In this document: piece by piece, positions 10,597 through 21,374 of the stretch | Layout: the number at the start of each line of letters is the position of its first letter | How positions within the stretch are numbered: position 1 is the stretch's first letter | Assembly (NCBI RefSeq): GCF_029168945.1 | Contig: NC_083603.1 | Coordinates: 41,106,396-41,170,395, forward strand | From: Cannabis sativa | Lineage: Eukaryota > Streptophyta > Magnoliopsida > Rosales > Cannabaceae | Reading direction: 5' to 3' | DNA: 64,000 bases | Position numbers and translations under genes: made by a program | Notes under the pieces: model-generated | The model's input: the letters and a program-made list of their open reading frames with translations, nothing else | Databases searched by the model: none | What the model was told of the DNA's origin: nothing

Positions 10597-13500
10597 ATGA
10601 AAGAAGAAGTTACAATTAGGTATGTTCTAGACTTGAATATACATTCTTGGTTAAGTAAGTGCAGCATAGAGTTTGGTTGTTTTAACAATGTGTATTTCTT
10701 GCTTGACGACATTCAGAAGTCTCTTGTAACACAATGTAAATCTTCAAAAATCTGGTATTGGCTATCGAACAGTGCAAAAGTAAGATCATTCTTGGCCTAT
10801 GATTATGCTTACATGCTTATCAATGGTGTACCCGAAAATAGAAAAGATCTCACAAGACTTGTTGCTCATTTCCTTTATCAAGCTCATAAGAAACATTTCA
10901 TTGGTGAGAGTAGGATTTATGATCTCTGTGCTAATGTTCCCATCATCGACGGTTGTGATCGTGTTCATGTTAGGAAGGAGAAGAGTGTAACTCTTGCACC
11001 TGTGTCCGGAAGCAAATGGGCCAAGTTATTTGGTCCTTCTAATCCATTTCTAAACCAGAAATATATTGATGTTGGAAATGAATATGTTTGGAGGAGTTCA
11101 TTTTTGGGAGAAACTACTTCTGAGAAAGTCATTCTAGACTTTATGTGCAAGTACACCAAATCTATGGATTTACCCGAGCTTTCTCCTCCAAACTTGGAGT
11201 TGAAAGTAGCTTTTTCTCCACTGTCAATGAAACAAGCGTTTATGCTTCTTGATTGGATAAGGTTTCTTCAGACTAGGGGGGCATGTCTACCTGAAAGATT
11301 CCAGGCAAGCATTCAAGATGGAAAATGGTTGAGGACTTACACGGGTTATAAATCTCCAAGGCAGTCCATTCTTCCTGATGAAACAGGCAAATCAATGTTT
11401 GATATGGTGAAGCATGTTCTCAAGGATATATCAGTTATAGAACAAGAGTTCTACCATAACAAAATTAGAAAGTATCAAGATGAGTTGACATTTCTTGGTG
11501 TGGGATTCGGGTCAAGTGACGTGCAGAGATTAATTGCTGGGCGATTTGTCTCTCTTGTTTTGTCTGCTGGAATCAGAAAAGAGGTGGTCTTTTCTTTGTT
11601 GAAGTTCATTGGTTTCTTGAACACAAGGAAAATGATTGATGAGGAGTGGTTGCAAGCCATGAAGAGGGCTAAGTGGCTGAAGACTCATCAGGGTTATAGT
11701 GCTCCCGAGGGAGCTATTCTCCTGTTGTCTAAGATAGAAACATCTTCATGTTTGATTACCCCGAATCTTTTTATTGTTGATGAAGCTTATTATGGAAGCA
11801 ATTTAGGCTCTTTCTCTGTTGAACTAAAGATGCTTGGAGTTATAACCGATCATGTTGAATCTTTGAAAGTGATTGCAGAAAATGCAAGTCTTTGTCCAAA
11901 TCTGACTTCTGTAACAGCTGATTGCGGTTTGCTTATGCTTGAATGCATCAAAGTTTGTGGTACTTCTGCCACTAGCTTGATTGAAAGGATTAAAGAGCAG
12001 CCTTGGTTAAAGACAAACTCGGGGTTCAACACCCCTTTCGAAACTACTTATCCTAATCCAATATGGGGCTCTTTGGCGAATGCTTTGCAGATTCCTACAG
12101 TTGATGAACTCTATTATGGGAATAAGCTTTTGAATTATCATAGTGAACTGAGTGCAATTGGAGTGGCTGTTGATACTGCTTGTGTAATTGAAAAGATTGA
12201 TGCTAAGTTTAAGCTTCTTTTACATTCATCAAAACTGGGACCTGATATGGTACTATCAATGTTGAAGAGTTTGAAAGAAATGAGACAAACTTCATCTTCA
12301 GGATGTGTTGAACTGCAGTGTTTGTTTACTGAGAAGTGGTTAAAAACTCGTTGTGGTTACATGGCTCCGAGCCAATCAATTGTTTTTAGTATGAATTGGG
12401 GAGCGGTATCGCCTTTTGTTGACCTTCCTCTAATCGATGATGGGTTTTATAGCATTATGATTTACAGGTACAAGGATGAACTCCAAATGTTGGGTGCCAT
12501 TACCAACTTCGAGGGTGGCGCTGGACTTGTTCTTGAAGGTCTAAAGAGTCCCATTGAACCTGAATTTATAACAGCTTCTGGTACAATAGCACTGTTGAAG
12601 TGCCTTCAGTCTGTTATGTCCAAGTCTTCTGATCAGTCATTGCCTGAGAACTTTCTTGAGAACATCTCCAAAAGCAAGTTTTTAAAGACAACAAAGGGTT
12701 ACTCAGTTCCCGAAGAATGTGTTCTTTTCGATTCAGCTTGGGAAGGTACTTTGAACCAGACTGATGTGCCGAGTATTGATGTGATGTGCTACGAATCAGA
12801 CTTATCGGTGTACAAGGAGCAGTTGAAAGCCATTGGTGTAAGAACAGATTCTATGGAGGTTTGCTATCTTATATCTCGGCTACTCTATTCGCAGACAAAC
12901 ACATTGTTGATAACAAGGCTATATACATTCCTTTACTTGTTCAACTGGAAGCCAGAGAACTCAGATGAGTTCATCTCTCTTGTTTGGATACCAAGCCATG
13001 ATGGTGTCAAGGGAAAATGGATTAAGTCCACACAATGTATACGTAATGACAACAATGATCTCTTTGTTACTCGCTTGCATTGTCTTTCTCGGTTTTACAA
13101 GCCAGAATTGCTACCTTTATTTGTGTCAGCTTTTGGTGTTAGAGAATTTCCTTCTCTGGATGACTATTTCCAGTTATGGAATGATTGGACTTCAAGCAAT
13201 GACGGCCGTGTTTCTAAAGCTAAATGCCGATCTTTTTGGGAAGGCATATCAAAACATTGGAAGCCCGAAACCATAGAGGCTTTCAAGCAACACTTCACCA
13301 AACTTTCTGCCACCACAGGTTTGGATGATGAGATTCACTTGGTAGACAAGGAACATGTTTTCACACCTGATGATTTGCGCTTGAAGAGTATTTTTGAAAG
13401 TGTTTCACTACCTTTGTTTGTTTGGTTCCCGAATGTTGGTACCTTATCGTCTTCCTCGTGGTTACTCAAGACGATCTATTGCTCTCTAGGAGTAAAAAAC

Positions 13501-14136
13501 TTGACTGATTCTGTCAAAGTGGGGAGCATCTTTGCAGGAGATACACCAAAGAAACTCATACCGAAGAATGGTTTGATCGAAAAAGGTCTCATCAAAATGA
13601 CATTGGCTTTTCTTGCCGGTCCACTGCTTAATATGCCAGTAAAGAAGAGACAACAAACTGCCACTGCCCTTCTTAACCTCACCCTATACCAGACCGAGCA
13701 GCCCATCAAAATCACCTACATCCTGACCCCATACCCGAACGAAACAGTGAAAGCTGAAGCAAAGAAAATGGTGTTTTGGGACAAAAAATCAAAGCAGCTG
13801 ATCATTGACAAATCAGGGTACGAAAACAGAAAAAGTAGCGCAGAGTTTGCGTCTTGTTTTGCTCAAGAAATTTCGGAAGGAATGCTGCCAGAAGCAAGAG
13901 CAACTGTAGTAGATAGTCTCAGCAGAATTATACACATGGGATTCATGTATGAGTTCAAAGAAGACTCTGTTGGGTACTTGTTAGTAAGAGAGAATCTGGA
14001 GATGTTGAGTGAAGATGTTAAGTTTGTTGGTTCTGTATTTGGTCAAGTCAATTCAGAGGAAATGGCTCCTTTTACACCATTGCCACCACCATCCAAGAAG
14101 CTGTGCAAGAGAGGTAATAGTAGTGCCTTGGCTTGA
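10597..14136 (+). CDS. 5'-truncated NO VEIN/sacsin-like gene (copy 2)
   Basis: An open frame of 1,179 codons runs from the first ATG (10597) to TGA at 14134-14136. The frame extends upstream only to a TAA at 10555, just inside the duplication junction. No native promoter, start or N-terminal ATPase domain remains. Residues after about 160 align with copy 1 at roughly 98% identity (about 23 amino-acid differences in 1,010). The five W-L-K-T-x2-G-Y repeat modules are all kept, and there is no stop or frameshift. By eye there are about 15 silent and 23 replacement changes, which suggests relaxed but not absent constraint. It may be a young pseudogene, or a chimeric transcript may start in the RING B side. 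I favour non-functional or newly fused over a normal gene. Confidence 0.7.
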   Translation: MKEEVTIRYVLDLNIHSWLSKCSIEFGCFNNVYFLLDDIQKSLVTQCKSSKIWYWLSNSAKVRSFLAYDYAYMLINGVPENRKDLTRLVAHFLYQAHKKHFIGESRIYDLCANVPIIDGCDRVHVRKEKSVTLAPVSGSKWAKLFGPSNPFLNQKYIDVGNEYVWRSSFLGETTSEKVILDFMCKYTKSMDLPELSPPNLELKVAFSPLSMKQAFMLLDWIRFLQTRGACLPERFQASIQDGKWLRTYTGYKSPRQSILPDETGKSMFDMVKHVLKDISVIEQEFYHNKIRKYQDELTFLGVGFGSSDVQRLIAGRFVSLVLSAGIRKEVVFSLLKFIGFLNTRKMIDEEWLQAMKRAKWLKTHQGYSAPEGAILLLSKIETSSCLITPNLFIVDEAYYGSNLGSFSVELKMLGVITDHVESLKVIAENASLCPNLTSVTADCGLLMLECIKVCGTSATSLIERIKEQPWLKTNSGFNTPFETTYPNPIWGSLANALQIPTVDELYYGNKLLNYHSELSAIGVAVDTACVIEKIDAKFKLLLHSSKLGPDMVLSMLKSLKEMRQTSSSGCVELQCLFTEKWLKTRCGYMAPSQSIVFSMNWGAVSPFVDLPLIDDGFYSIMIYRYKDELQMLGAITNFEGGAGLVLEGLKSPIEPEFITASGTIALLKCLQSVMSKSSDQSLPENFLENISKSKFLKTTKGYSVPEECVLFDSAWEGTLNQTDVPSIDVMCYESDLSVYKEQLKAIGVRTDSMEVCYLISRLLYSQTNTLLITRLYTFLYLFNWKPENSDEFISLVWIPSHDGVKGKWIKSTQCIRNDNNDLFVTRLHCLSRFYKPELLPLFVSAFGVREFPSLDDYFQLWNDWTSSNDGRVSKAKCRSFWEGISKHWKPETIEAFKQHFTKLSATTGLDDEIHLVDKEHVFTPDDLRLKSIFESVSLPLFVWFPNVGTLSSSSWLLKTIYCSLGVKNLTDSVKVGSIFAGDTPKKLIPKNGLIEKGLIKMTLAFLAGPLLNMPVKKRQQTATALLNLTLYQTEQPIKITYILTPYPNETVKAEAKKMVFWDKKSKQLIIDKSGYENRKSSAEFASCFAQEISEGMLPEARATVVDSLSRIIHMGFMYEFKEDSVGYLLVRENLEMLSEDVKFVGSVFGQVNSEEMAPFTPLPPPSKKLCKRGNSSALA

Positions 14137-14787
14137 TCCTTTTGTTTTGGTACGACAATGTTATGCAATGTCGTTTTCGAATGCGCCTTTTGTTATGTGT
14201 ATATTTTACTTTTGAATGTAGAAAACTTCAGTGTTCTGTCTTTGGCTAAGCTTCTTTTTCTTTTGACTCTTGTTATGAATTATGTAATCTGATCCAAAGC
14301 AAAAAAATCCACTTGACTTTCTTTTGACTCTTTGGGTAATTTGATGAACCAAAGTTTTCTATTTAGTGGTTGGGATGAAAAAACTAAGCATGTGAAAGTG
14401 GATATTGATACCCATATATATAGTAGTTTCATAATTCTCATTTATATATGATGGTTGTACTATTGTGCAAATTACCAATATGTTAAATTTTGTTGATACT
14501 TATTTCACAAACTATATTAGACAATTGGTAGTTAAATGATGACATGACAAATTTATATATAAACAAAATATTAAATATATGATGCCATTTTGTATTTAAT
14601 TGCAACAAAATATTAATTTTTTTGTATTAATACTAAAATAAATTAGCTACTAGATTATTTTCTATAAGAAATATAAAAGTTGAGCTATATTTTGTACAAA
14701 ATGTACTTTTGTGATATTTTTATAATAATTTTGTTACTAAATCTTGATACAAAATTTAGGGTTTTTTTCATTTTTACACTTTAAAAT

Positions 14788-14821
<34 letters not shown>

Positions 14822-15841
14822 GTATTTTTACGGAATTCTACATAGAAACTCCTATTGCAACTAGTGCTGCAACTTAAATTGCAACAAAAAATCGTACAGA
14901 AACCCTTATTGCAACTAGCGCTGCAACCACTTTAGAAACCGAAACCGTAAATTTAAAAAAAAAAAAATAGTATATGGGGTAATTTCTCATAAATTAATGT
15001 TATTTAATACTTACTTAATAATTTATTAAAAAATATAAAATAATAATAATGTAAAGTTAAATATAAAATTTAATAATAAAATAATAATAATAATAATAAT
15101 GCAAGTTATTTAATGCAAAAGAGTGTGTTAGCTAAAATTTAATAATAAAATATTAAAAATAACATAATAATAAATATAAAAGTATAACATTTATTGTAAA
15201 GTAATTTTGTATCATGTTATATTGTGATACAAATTTGGATCACTTTTAATTAGGTAAGATTTTCGCATTATAATTTAGCATACCATTAAAGTAGACTTTT
15301 AATAAAGTGAACTATATTTTATATTTGTATTACTTATTTGCATTTCTATTGAAAATACTCTTAAGTAACTGAAAAGATTTGAGTATTATATATTACATAC
15401 TTTTTTTGCTATTATCTTGCTAAATTAGTAAGCGTGAAGATTCATTTTTTTTTGCTATTCAACTTTTATTCATTAATAAAAAATAAAATAATTTTGACCT
15501 CATGCCTCATAATCTCGCAAAATTAAGTTTATCTCTAGTTTATGTTATGGTGTGGTGGTCAAATCTTCCTAGTTATCGCGCGTTCAAAAGTAGTGTTTCA
15601 TATTGTATTAAATTAATCTAATTTAACTTAATTTATATTAAATATGCTAATTATTTTTGTTGATTTAGTTATAGGTTATTTTTTAATAAATAAAAAATTA
15701 ATTGACGTATTAAATTTTTTAACAAGGGATTTTGAATGCTAATTTTGAGTTTTTGACTCCTTTATTTTGCACTTTCCTTTAATATTAAAAAAAAAAACCA
15801 TTAAGATTTTACAATCATAAAAAAATAAAATAATTTTTTTA
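14137..15841. other. Intergenic DNA with empty Helitron site and T31 tract
   Basis: No gene seen. The 14551/14552 junction is the unoccupied counterpart of the Helitron insertion in copy 1. A run of 31 T (14790-14820) is much longer than its counterpart in copy 1. A short TAA-type run lies near 15078-15101. Confidence 0.7.
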
Positions 15842-17008
15842 TTAAATTATCTCAAATCTACATAATGGACAAAATTTACTAATACGTAGCCAGTCAACAA
15901 TACATTCTTTATGATATATGTGGGAACAAATTAAGTTACTAGCTTCATAACCAATGGAAATATTCTCCAAACAAATCGAACAGAAAAATTGATCATTTTC
16001 AACCAACACCTTATCCAAATTTTCAATCGACTTTTCACTAGCTGCCACAAAACCAATAGCATAATCTTCGTCAACAAAACCAATATCATCATAATCTTCG
16101 TCAATATCACTCTCGAGTGATAGATCATCATCATCATAATCTTCATCATCATCAATATCATCACCACCATCATAATCTTCGTCAATATCACTCTCAGAGA
16201 CAAGTGATAGATTATCATCATCATTATCTACATCGTCAATATCATCATCATCATCATCAATATCATCACTATCATCATAATCTTCGTCAATATCACTCTC
16301 AGAGACGAGTGATAGATCATCATCATCATCAATATCATCACCGTCATCATCATTATCAGCATCATAATCATCATCATTAACATCATCTTCATCATTATCA
16401 TCATCATCAACATCATCTTCATCATTAACATCATCTTCATCATTATCATCATCATTAACACCATCTTCATTATTATTATCAGCATCATCATCATTAACAT
16501 CATCTTTGTCATCAACATCATCTTCATCATTATCAACATCATCTTCATCATTATCATCATCATCAACACCAATCTCAGAGAGAGATAATACTAGATCTTC
16601 ATAAGCATCTCGATAATTGAATCGAGTTGGTTCAGGTTCAGCAAAAGAAATATTCACATCAACTTTTAAACTTAAATTATTATTGCAGTTGTGATGAGTC
16701 AACATTTGTCGACAATAATCAATAATTTTATAAGAAAGAATAAAGTAATAAGAAGGAAGATTGGCCTGATTACGAAGCATGTCATCAATAGCTTCTTTAG
16801 CAATAATGTTGTAATAGCTATACAATAATGTCACAAATGGAAGTTGTACATTATATGTGAAAACATCTGATGAGGTTATATCAATTGTATATCTCACAAA
16901 TAAATAAATTTTAAAGCAAGGGTATCCTTGCTTTATATCTGTTATTTCTTCACAATTATCATATGGTGATATTTTATAGTAGTGCCTAATTCGAGAAGAA
17001 CGAGCCAT
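15842..17008 (-). CDS. RING-H2 finger protein A' with long Asp-rich region (copy 2)
   Basis: Single exon, 388 aa, ATG at 17008-17006. Nearly identical to RING A at 7823-8983: it starts M-A-R-S-S-R where copy 1 has M-A-P-S-R, with K for N before I-S-P-Y, R for K in the F-V-R-Y-T-I stretch, and one extra Asp in the acidic tract. The C-terminal RING-H2 keeps all eight ligands (C-S-I-C, C-S-H-I-Y-H-K-E-C, C-P-L-C). Probable E3 ubiquitin ligase; the N-terminal region of about 130 aa is unrecognised. Both A copies look intact, so the duplication doubled the dose of this gene. Confidence 0.85.
   Translation of the reverse strand: MARSSRIRHYYKISPYDNCEEITDIKQGYPCFKIYLFVRYTIDITSSDVFTYNVQLPFVTLLYSYYNIIAKEAIDDMLRNQANLPSYYFILSYKIIDYCRQMLTHHNCNNNLSLKVDVNISFAEPEPTRFNYRDAYEDLVLSLSEIGVDDDDNDEDDVDNDEDDVDDKDDVNDDDADNNNEDGVNDDDNDEDDVNDEDDVDDDDNDEDDVNDDDYDADNDDDGDDIDDDDDLSLVSESDIDEDYDDSDDIDDDDDDIDDVDNDDDNLSLVSESDIDEDYDGGDDIDDDEDYDDDDLSLESDIDEDYDDIGFVDEDYAIGFVAASEKSIENLDKVLVENDQFFCSICLENISIGYEASNLICSHIYHKECIVDWLRISKFCPLCRFEII
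16105..16568 (-). repeat. Coding GAT-type trinucleotide array in RING A'
   Basis: Counterpart of the array in RING A; it encodes the Asp/Asn/Glu tract in frame, with one more GAT unit than copy 1. Confidence 0.9.
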
Positions 17009-17888
17009 AATAATAATAATTTTATTAAAATAAAGGAAAGGTAATTGATCATATGATTTTGAGATTCAGACTTGATCGAAGGTATGTTAGTGTATATATA
17101 TAGAAAAAATTTAGAAGCTAAATTTTAAACAATATATTCTATTCCTACTACTATTATTGTTATCATTATTCGGGAGGGGATACTATATTAATATATTAAA
17201 AAATTGAAATGGAAATTTAAATTAAAGATGACACCTAACTTAAATTTTTAAAATTAATAATATCTTTTTATCAACGAAAGTATGATCTTTTTTTTAAACC
17301 GAAAATTAAAAGATCGGTTAAATAATAATGAAATATAATTATGAGTATTTATTTTATTAAATATTGTATATAAATATTTATTTTATTAATTTTTTTATAT
17401 AATAGGCGTGTGGTGGTAGTCGAACATTATTGGCTAAATAATTAATATGAGTTGCAACACTAAAACTAAATAGAATCAAAATATGTAAGATTTATTATTG
17501 AGAATAACATTCTCATATTATTTATTTGCTAATTATTTGGTGTTCTATAGTGTTAAATCAATTTAAATTTGAGATATCAAGTAATATAATTTATATTTAT
17601 ATTAAATATTTTAACTGTTTTTTAACATAAGATATTTATTCTTAACAGAAGATCTTTATAATGAGAGTATATATTAGTAAGTTAGCTGTTTAATTAATAT
17701 TAATAATTAGTGAAAGACAAAGTAATGTCTTCCATTAAATTAATTAGTAACCAGTGTTATAAGAAGACTCGATCGTATGAATGAGCCAATTTACAATTAA
17801 TTGAGTTTTTTGTTAAAGAGTTAATAATATAAACTATACAATTTTTTTCCCTATTAAGAACTATACTATACTATAGTCACTACGTATG
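17009..17888. other. Intergenic DNA between RING A' and RING B'
   Basis: AT-rich, no gene seen; co-linear with 8984-9864. Confidence 0.55.
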
Positions 17889-18599
17889 TTACACTATCTC
17901 AAATCTACATAATGGACAAAATTTACTAACTCGTAACCATTCAACAACACAATTGTCATGATATTTATGAAAACAAGTTAACTTAGTAGCTTTATAACCG
18001 ATCAAAATATTCTCCAAACAAATTGAACAATTCAATCGTTCGTTTTCAACCAATAATCTATCTAATTTTTTAATCGACTTTTCACTAGCCGCCACAAAAG
18101 GAATAAAGATATTCTCATCATCGTCGTCATCATCAATTGGATCAAGTAATTTAGTAACAAAAACATTCACATCAACTCTTACTCGCAAATTACAATCTTT
18201 ATCATCTTCGTCGTCGTCGTTGTCATCCCACACATTCCACATGTCTCGACAGTAATTAAGAATTTTGTTAGTAAGAAAAAAGAAAGAAGAAGGAAGGTAA
18301 GTCTCCGAAAGCATGGCCTCAATAAAATCTTTAGTATTGTGGTTCCCATAAATCAAAGCCATAAATGGAAGTTGTAAAGTTTGTGTGAAAACAAGTGATG
18401 AATTTTGTTGTTGTATTCTTGATAAATTATTAGTATCATCATCTAATTTAATTGTGTAATTGGTAAATAAATAAATTGTAAAATAACAAGGTCGTCGTTC
18501 CTTTATTGTAATAACTTCATCATCTATTATTATATCATCATGGTCATTGTATGGTGAGATTTTAAAGAAAGAATCACCTATTATTTGAGGAAAATCCAT
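17889..18599 (-). CDS. RING-H2 finger protein B' (intact copy)
   Basis: Single exon, 236 aa, ATG at 18599-18597, stop TAA at 17891-17889. An N-terminal region of about 150 aa is shared with RING A: F-K-I-S-P-Y-N, then C-Y-F-T-I-Y-L-F, Q-L-P-F-M-A-L, Y-C-R-D-M and V-R-V-D-V-N. A short Asp-rich linker and A-A-S-E-K-S follow, then a C-terminal RING-H2 with C-S-I-C, C-F-H-K-Y-H-D-N-C and C-P-L-C, all eight ligands present. Probable E3 ubiquitin ligase; no signal peptide or membrane span seen. It differs from A mainly in lacking the long poly-Asp expansion. This is the only whole B gene in the window, since the copy at 9865-10548 is broken. Confidence 0.83.
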   Translation of the reverse strand: MDFPQIIGDSFFKISPYNDHDDIIIDDEVITIKERRPCYFTIYLFTNYTIKLDDDTNNLSRIQQQNSSLVFTQTLQLPFMALIYGNHNTKDFIEAMLSETYLPSSFFFLTNKILNYCRDMWNVWDDNDDDEDDKDCNLRVRVDVNVFVTKLLDPIDDDDDDENIFIPFVAASEKSIKKLDRLLVENERLNCSICLENILIGYKATKLTCFHKYHDNCVVEWLRVSKFCPLCRFEIV

Positions 18600-21374
18600 A
18601 ATAAAAGAAATAGAGATTTGAGATTAGAAATATTATAGTGTTTGTTTTTATAAAAAACTTTACCAGCTTAATCTTATATACACCCTATCCTATTAATAAT
18701 ATTATTATTATTATTAAGAGTATATATATCATATTATTTAAATATAGGATGACCGACCACTAGCTTTTTTTTATTTATTTTTTTAAATAATAATAAATAA
18801 TATCTATTATATACGTGGTCTCAAATATACATAAAAATTAATAGTTAATTTATAGCGACTCGATCAACACTACATTAGTATATATAGCTTCAGAACTAAT
18901 AAAAATATTTTCTAATTTTTCATACAAATTACTGATGTGATGAGTGATAAAACAATTGAGTGTTTATGATCATCAATCTTTATATATATTTGGGAAATAA
19001 GTGAGTTTTATTGTGGCCTCTTCATATAAATATATATATATTATGTCATCTTGCATTAGAAAGGTCTTATATTATATATATGAACCTTTTTATTTGGTGG
19101 AGGAGAGTGGAGGCCTTGTCAAAAGCTCGAAACAGGTACTCAAATTCAATTGACACTTACATTCAACATTTTTATTACGAAAGAATGACCAAGGTTGGAG
19201 ACAACGATCGAAAACAAGATAGAACTTTTTTGGTTTAAGAAAAGTAACCACATAAAATCCGAATACCTTTTAGGATTTAATTTTTGAAAACAATACATCA
19301 ATTAAATAATATTATGACCCCACTAATTTTTAGTTTTTAAAAAGCCGTATTTAAAGTAAAATTAATTTACAGGAAACTTAATAAAAAACAATATGTCATT
19401 TAAAATAAAATTTAATATACGTGGATATGCTATTTTAAATTATCATAAAAGTATTAAATTTTTTTCATGTATAATTTTTTTTAAAATAAAATAAATAAAA
19501 CTATAGTGATCGTAGAAGTTGTCACTGGAGTCGAAAAGTTCCCGGAGTAGCTGTTGGCATTGGAAAAGTCAACAGAATTGCTGTCGGCACTAGAAAAATC
19601 GTTGAAATTTGCATTGTTGCCAGAAAAATCATAAAGAAATTGATTTCTTGATGAAGAAACCTGTTTTTTAGTGATTTTTTCAGTGACAATACTAATTCTG
19701 ACGATTTTTTGGGCACTGACAGCAACTTCGATAACTTTTTCGCACCGACAGCTACTCCAGCTTTTCCAACACCAGTGACAAATAAAACTGCCTAAATAAA
19801 TAAAAACATTAAATATAAAATTTAAAAACCTAATTTATATGTATGGCATACCTAAAAATAAGAAAAATAATTATAATAAACCAATGAGACCCTTATTAAG
19901 TAGTTAAGTTTTGAGGGAATTTAGGAGCTTTCCACAAATGTCTCCACCAAGGAGCGACCCTACGTACGGGCGGGGAGAACTTTCTGCTCTTTCTCTGCTG
20001 TCAAAAATAGACCACTAACGTAACCACTCCCAAGTCCCAACTGTGTAGTGCACTAGCCATCCTTAACCCCACCATCCATAAGTTCCCACCCTAAATTCAA
20101 AGGGGGCTTTTGGCACGATTTGATGAGAATGTAAATGTCAAACTAAATTAAAATTTTCTCATTCAATTTCTTTTGTCTCAACTTTGGAGAGTCAGACAAT
20201 GTATTTGCAGTTATCTTTTCTGATATTAAAATTTTATTGTCTAGTTTTCCTATGACATCTCTCGAGCGCAAACTTTATTCTTGAGGCTCAATGAATTTAG
20301 GATAGACAATGAATTTTCAAGAAACCTTTCCGCATTTTGTGTAACTTTTATTATCCTTGTTATTTTAACGGTTACAAAAAAAACTAAATTAAATTTTAAT
20401 AATAAGGGATTTATATTTTTAAATGGATCTACTTTTAAATTAAAATGATAATAATATTAATCTCTTTGTAATACTTAGACTTTTATATATTCTCTCAAAG
20501 TCTATTTCTTCCAACTCTAGATGGCCTACCGACCCTGATATTAATGAATAAGGCTATATCCGTTACTCCAACACTCCGCCGCGGCCCTCTATTGTCGGGA
20601 ACCTCATATTCCTTAACTCCACCGCCAACTCACTCGCTCAACACCATCCCAACATTGCCCACAATTTTTGGACTGGGGTAAGAGTTTTTTTAGGTTGGGG
20701 TATTTTATATGTAAATTATTTGGATTGTGATTGAAATTAATTTTTAATAAAATAGAGTAAAATTTTGTATAAAATACTAATTTTTAACGGTAAAAGAAAC
20801 AGAACCTAACAGAAGGGGCATAATTATGTAACTGTTATATTTTAGAGAGAATTTTTAACAGTAAAATTAAATAGTGTCGAAAATTCATGAAACAAAAATG
20901 TTAAATATTCAAAAAGAAATATCAAACTTAATCCTCAAAAAATGACAAACTTATTGTATTTTTTTCTCTAACTTGAAGGGACAATCTTATAATTAATTTG
21001 AAGTAAATAAAAATTGTCAACTTCTTGACTAAATTATCCACCACACAACTTGATTTTTGAAATTATTACTTTATCTTATATTCTATTGTAGTTAATTAGG
21101 TTATAACTTGATATTGCTAGGCTTTGTACATAATAACTCCAGCAAATAACATTTTTTTTTGAATGTAATACCAAATAAATAAATAATGATGACTTAGTAT
21201 AAATTTTGCAACATAAAACCGTGTGGTTCTACAAATTTCAAAATCTTCTCACCATCTTAAAACACATGTCTGGAAATCTAAAATCTAGATAATTAATTCA
21301 AAGGAAAATGGTTCATATTTGTTGAATAAAATTTATCAATTAAACTAACACAATTCTAGCCAGCCGACTATTAA
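18600..21374. other. Gene-poor region right of the duplication
   Basis: I find no convincing gene. It holds the presumed RING B' promoter (next to 18600), a stretch at 19510-19770 with imperfect repeats built on GTAGCTGT(C/T)GG(C/T) words, and a locally C-rich patch at 20520-20690 that reads like a coding exon for about 40 codons ending at a GT-AAG donor-like site (near 20678) but lies on no recoverable gene. The rest is AT-rich. Confidence 0.5.

Larger units (their letters stand above)
10549..18548. repeat. Tandem segmental duplication, copy 2 (8,000 bp)
   Basis: Second copy of the NOV-like/RING A/RING B block. It lacks the Helitron and keeps the native 5' end of RING B at its right edge. 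Homology to copy 1 ends at 18548. Confidence 0.9.

Noticed and set aside
19011..19238. 75-codon open frame
   Set aside because: No recognisable domain, AT-rich, no paralogue, no supporting context.
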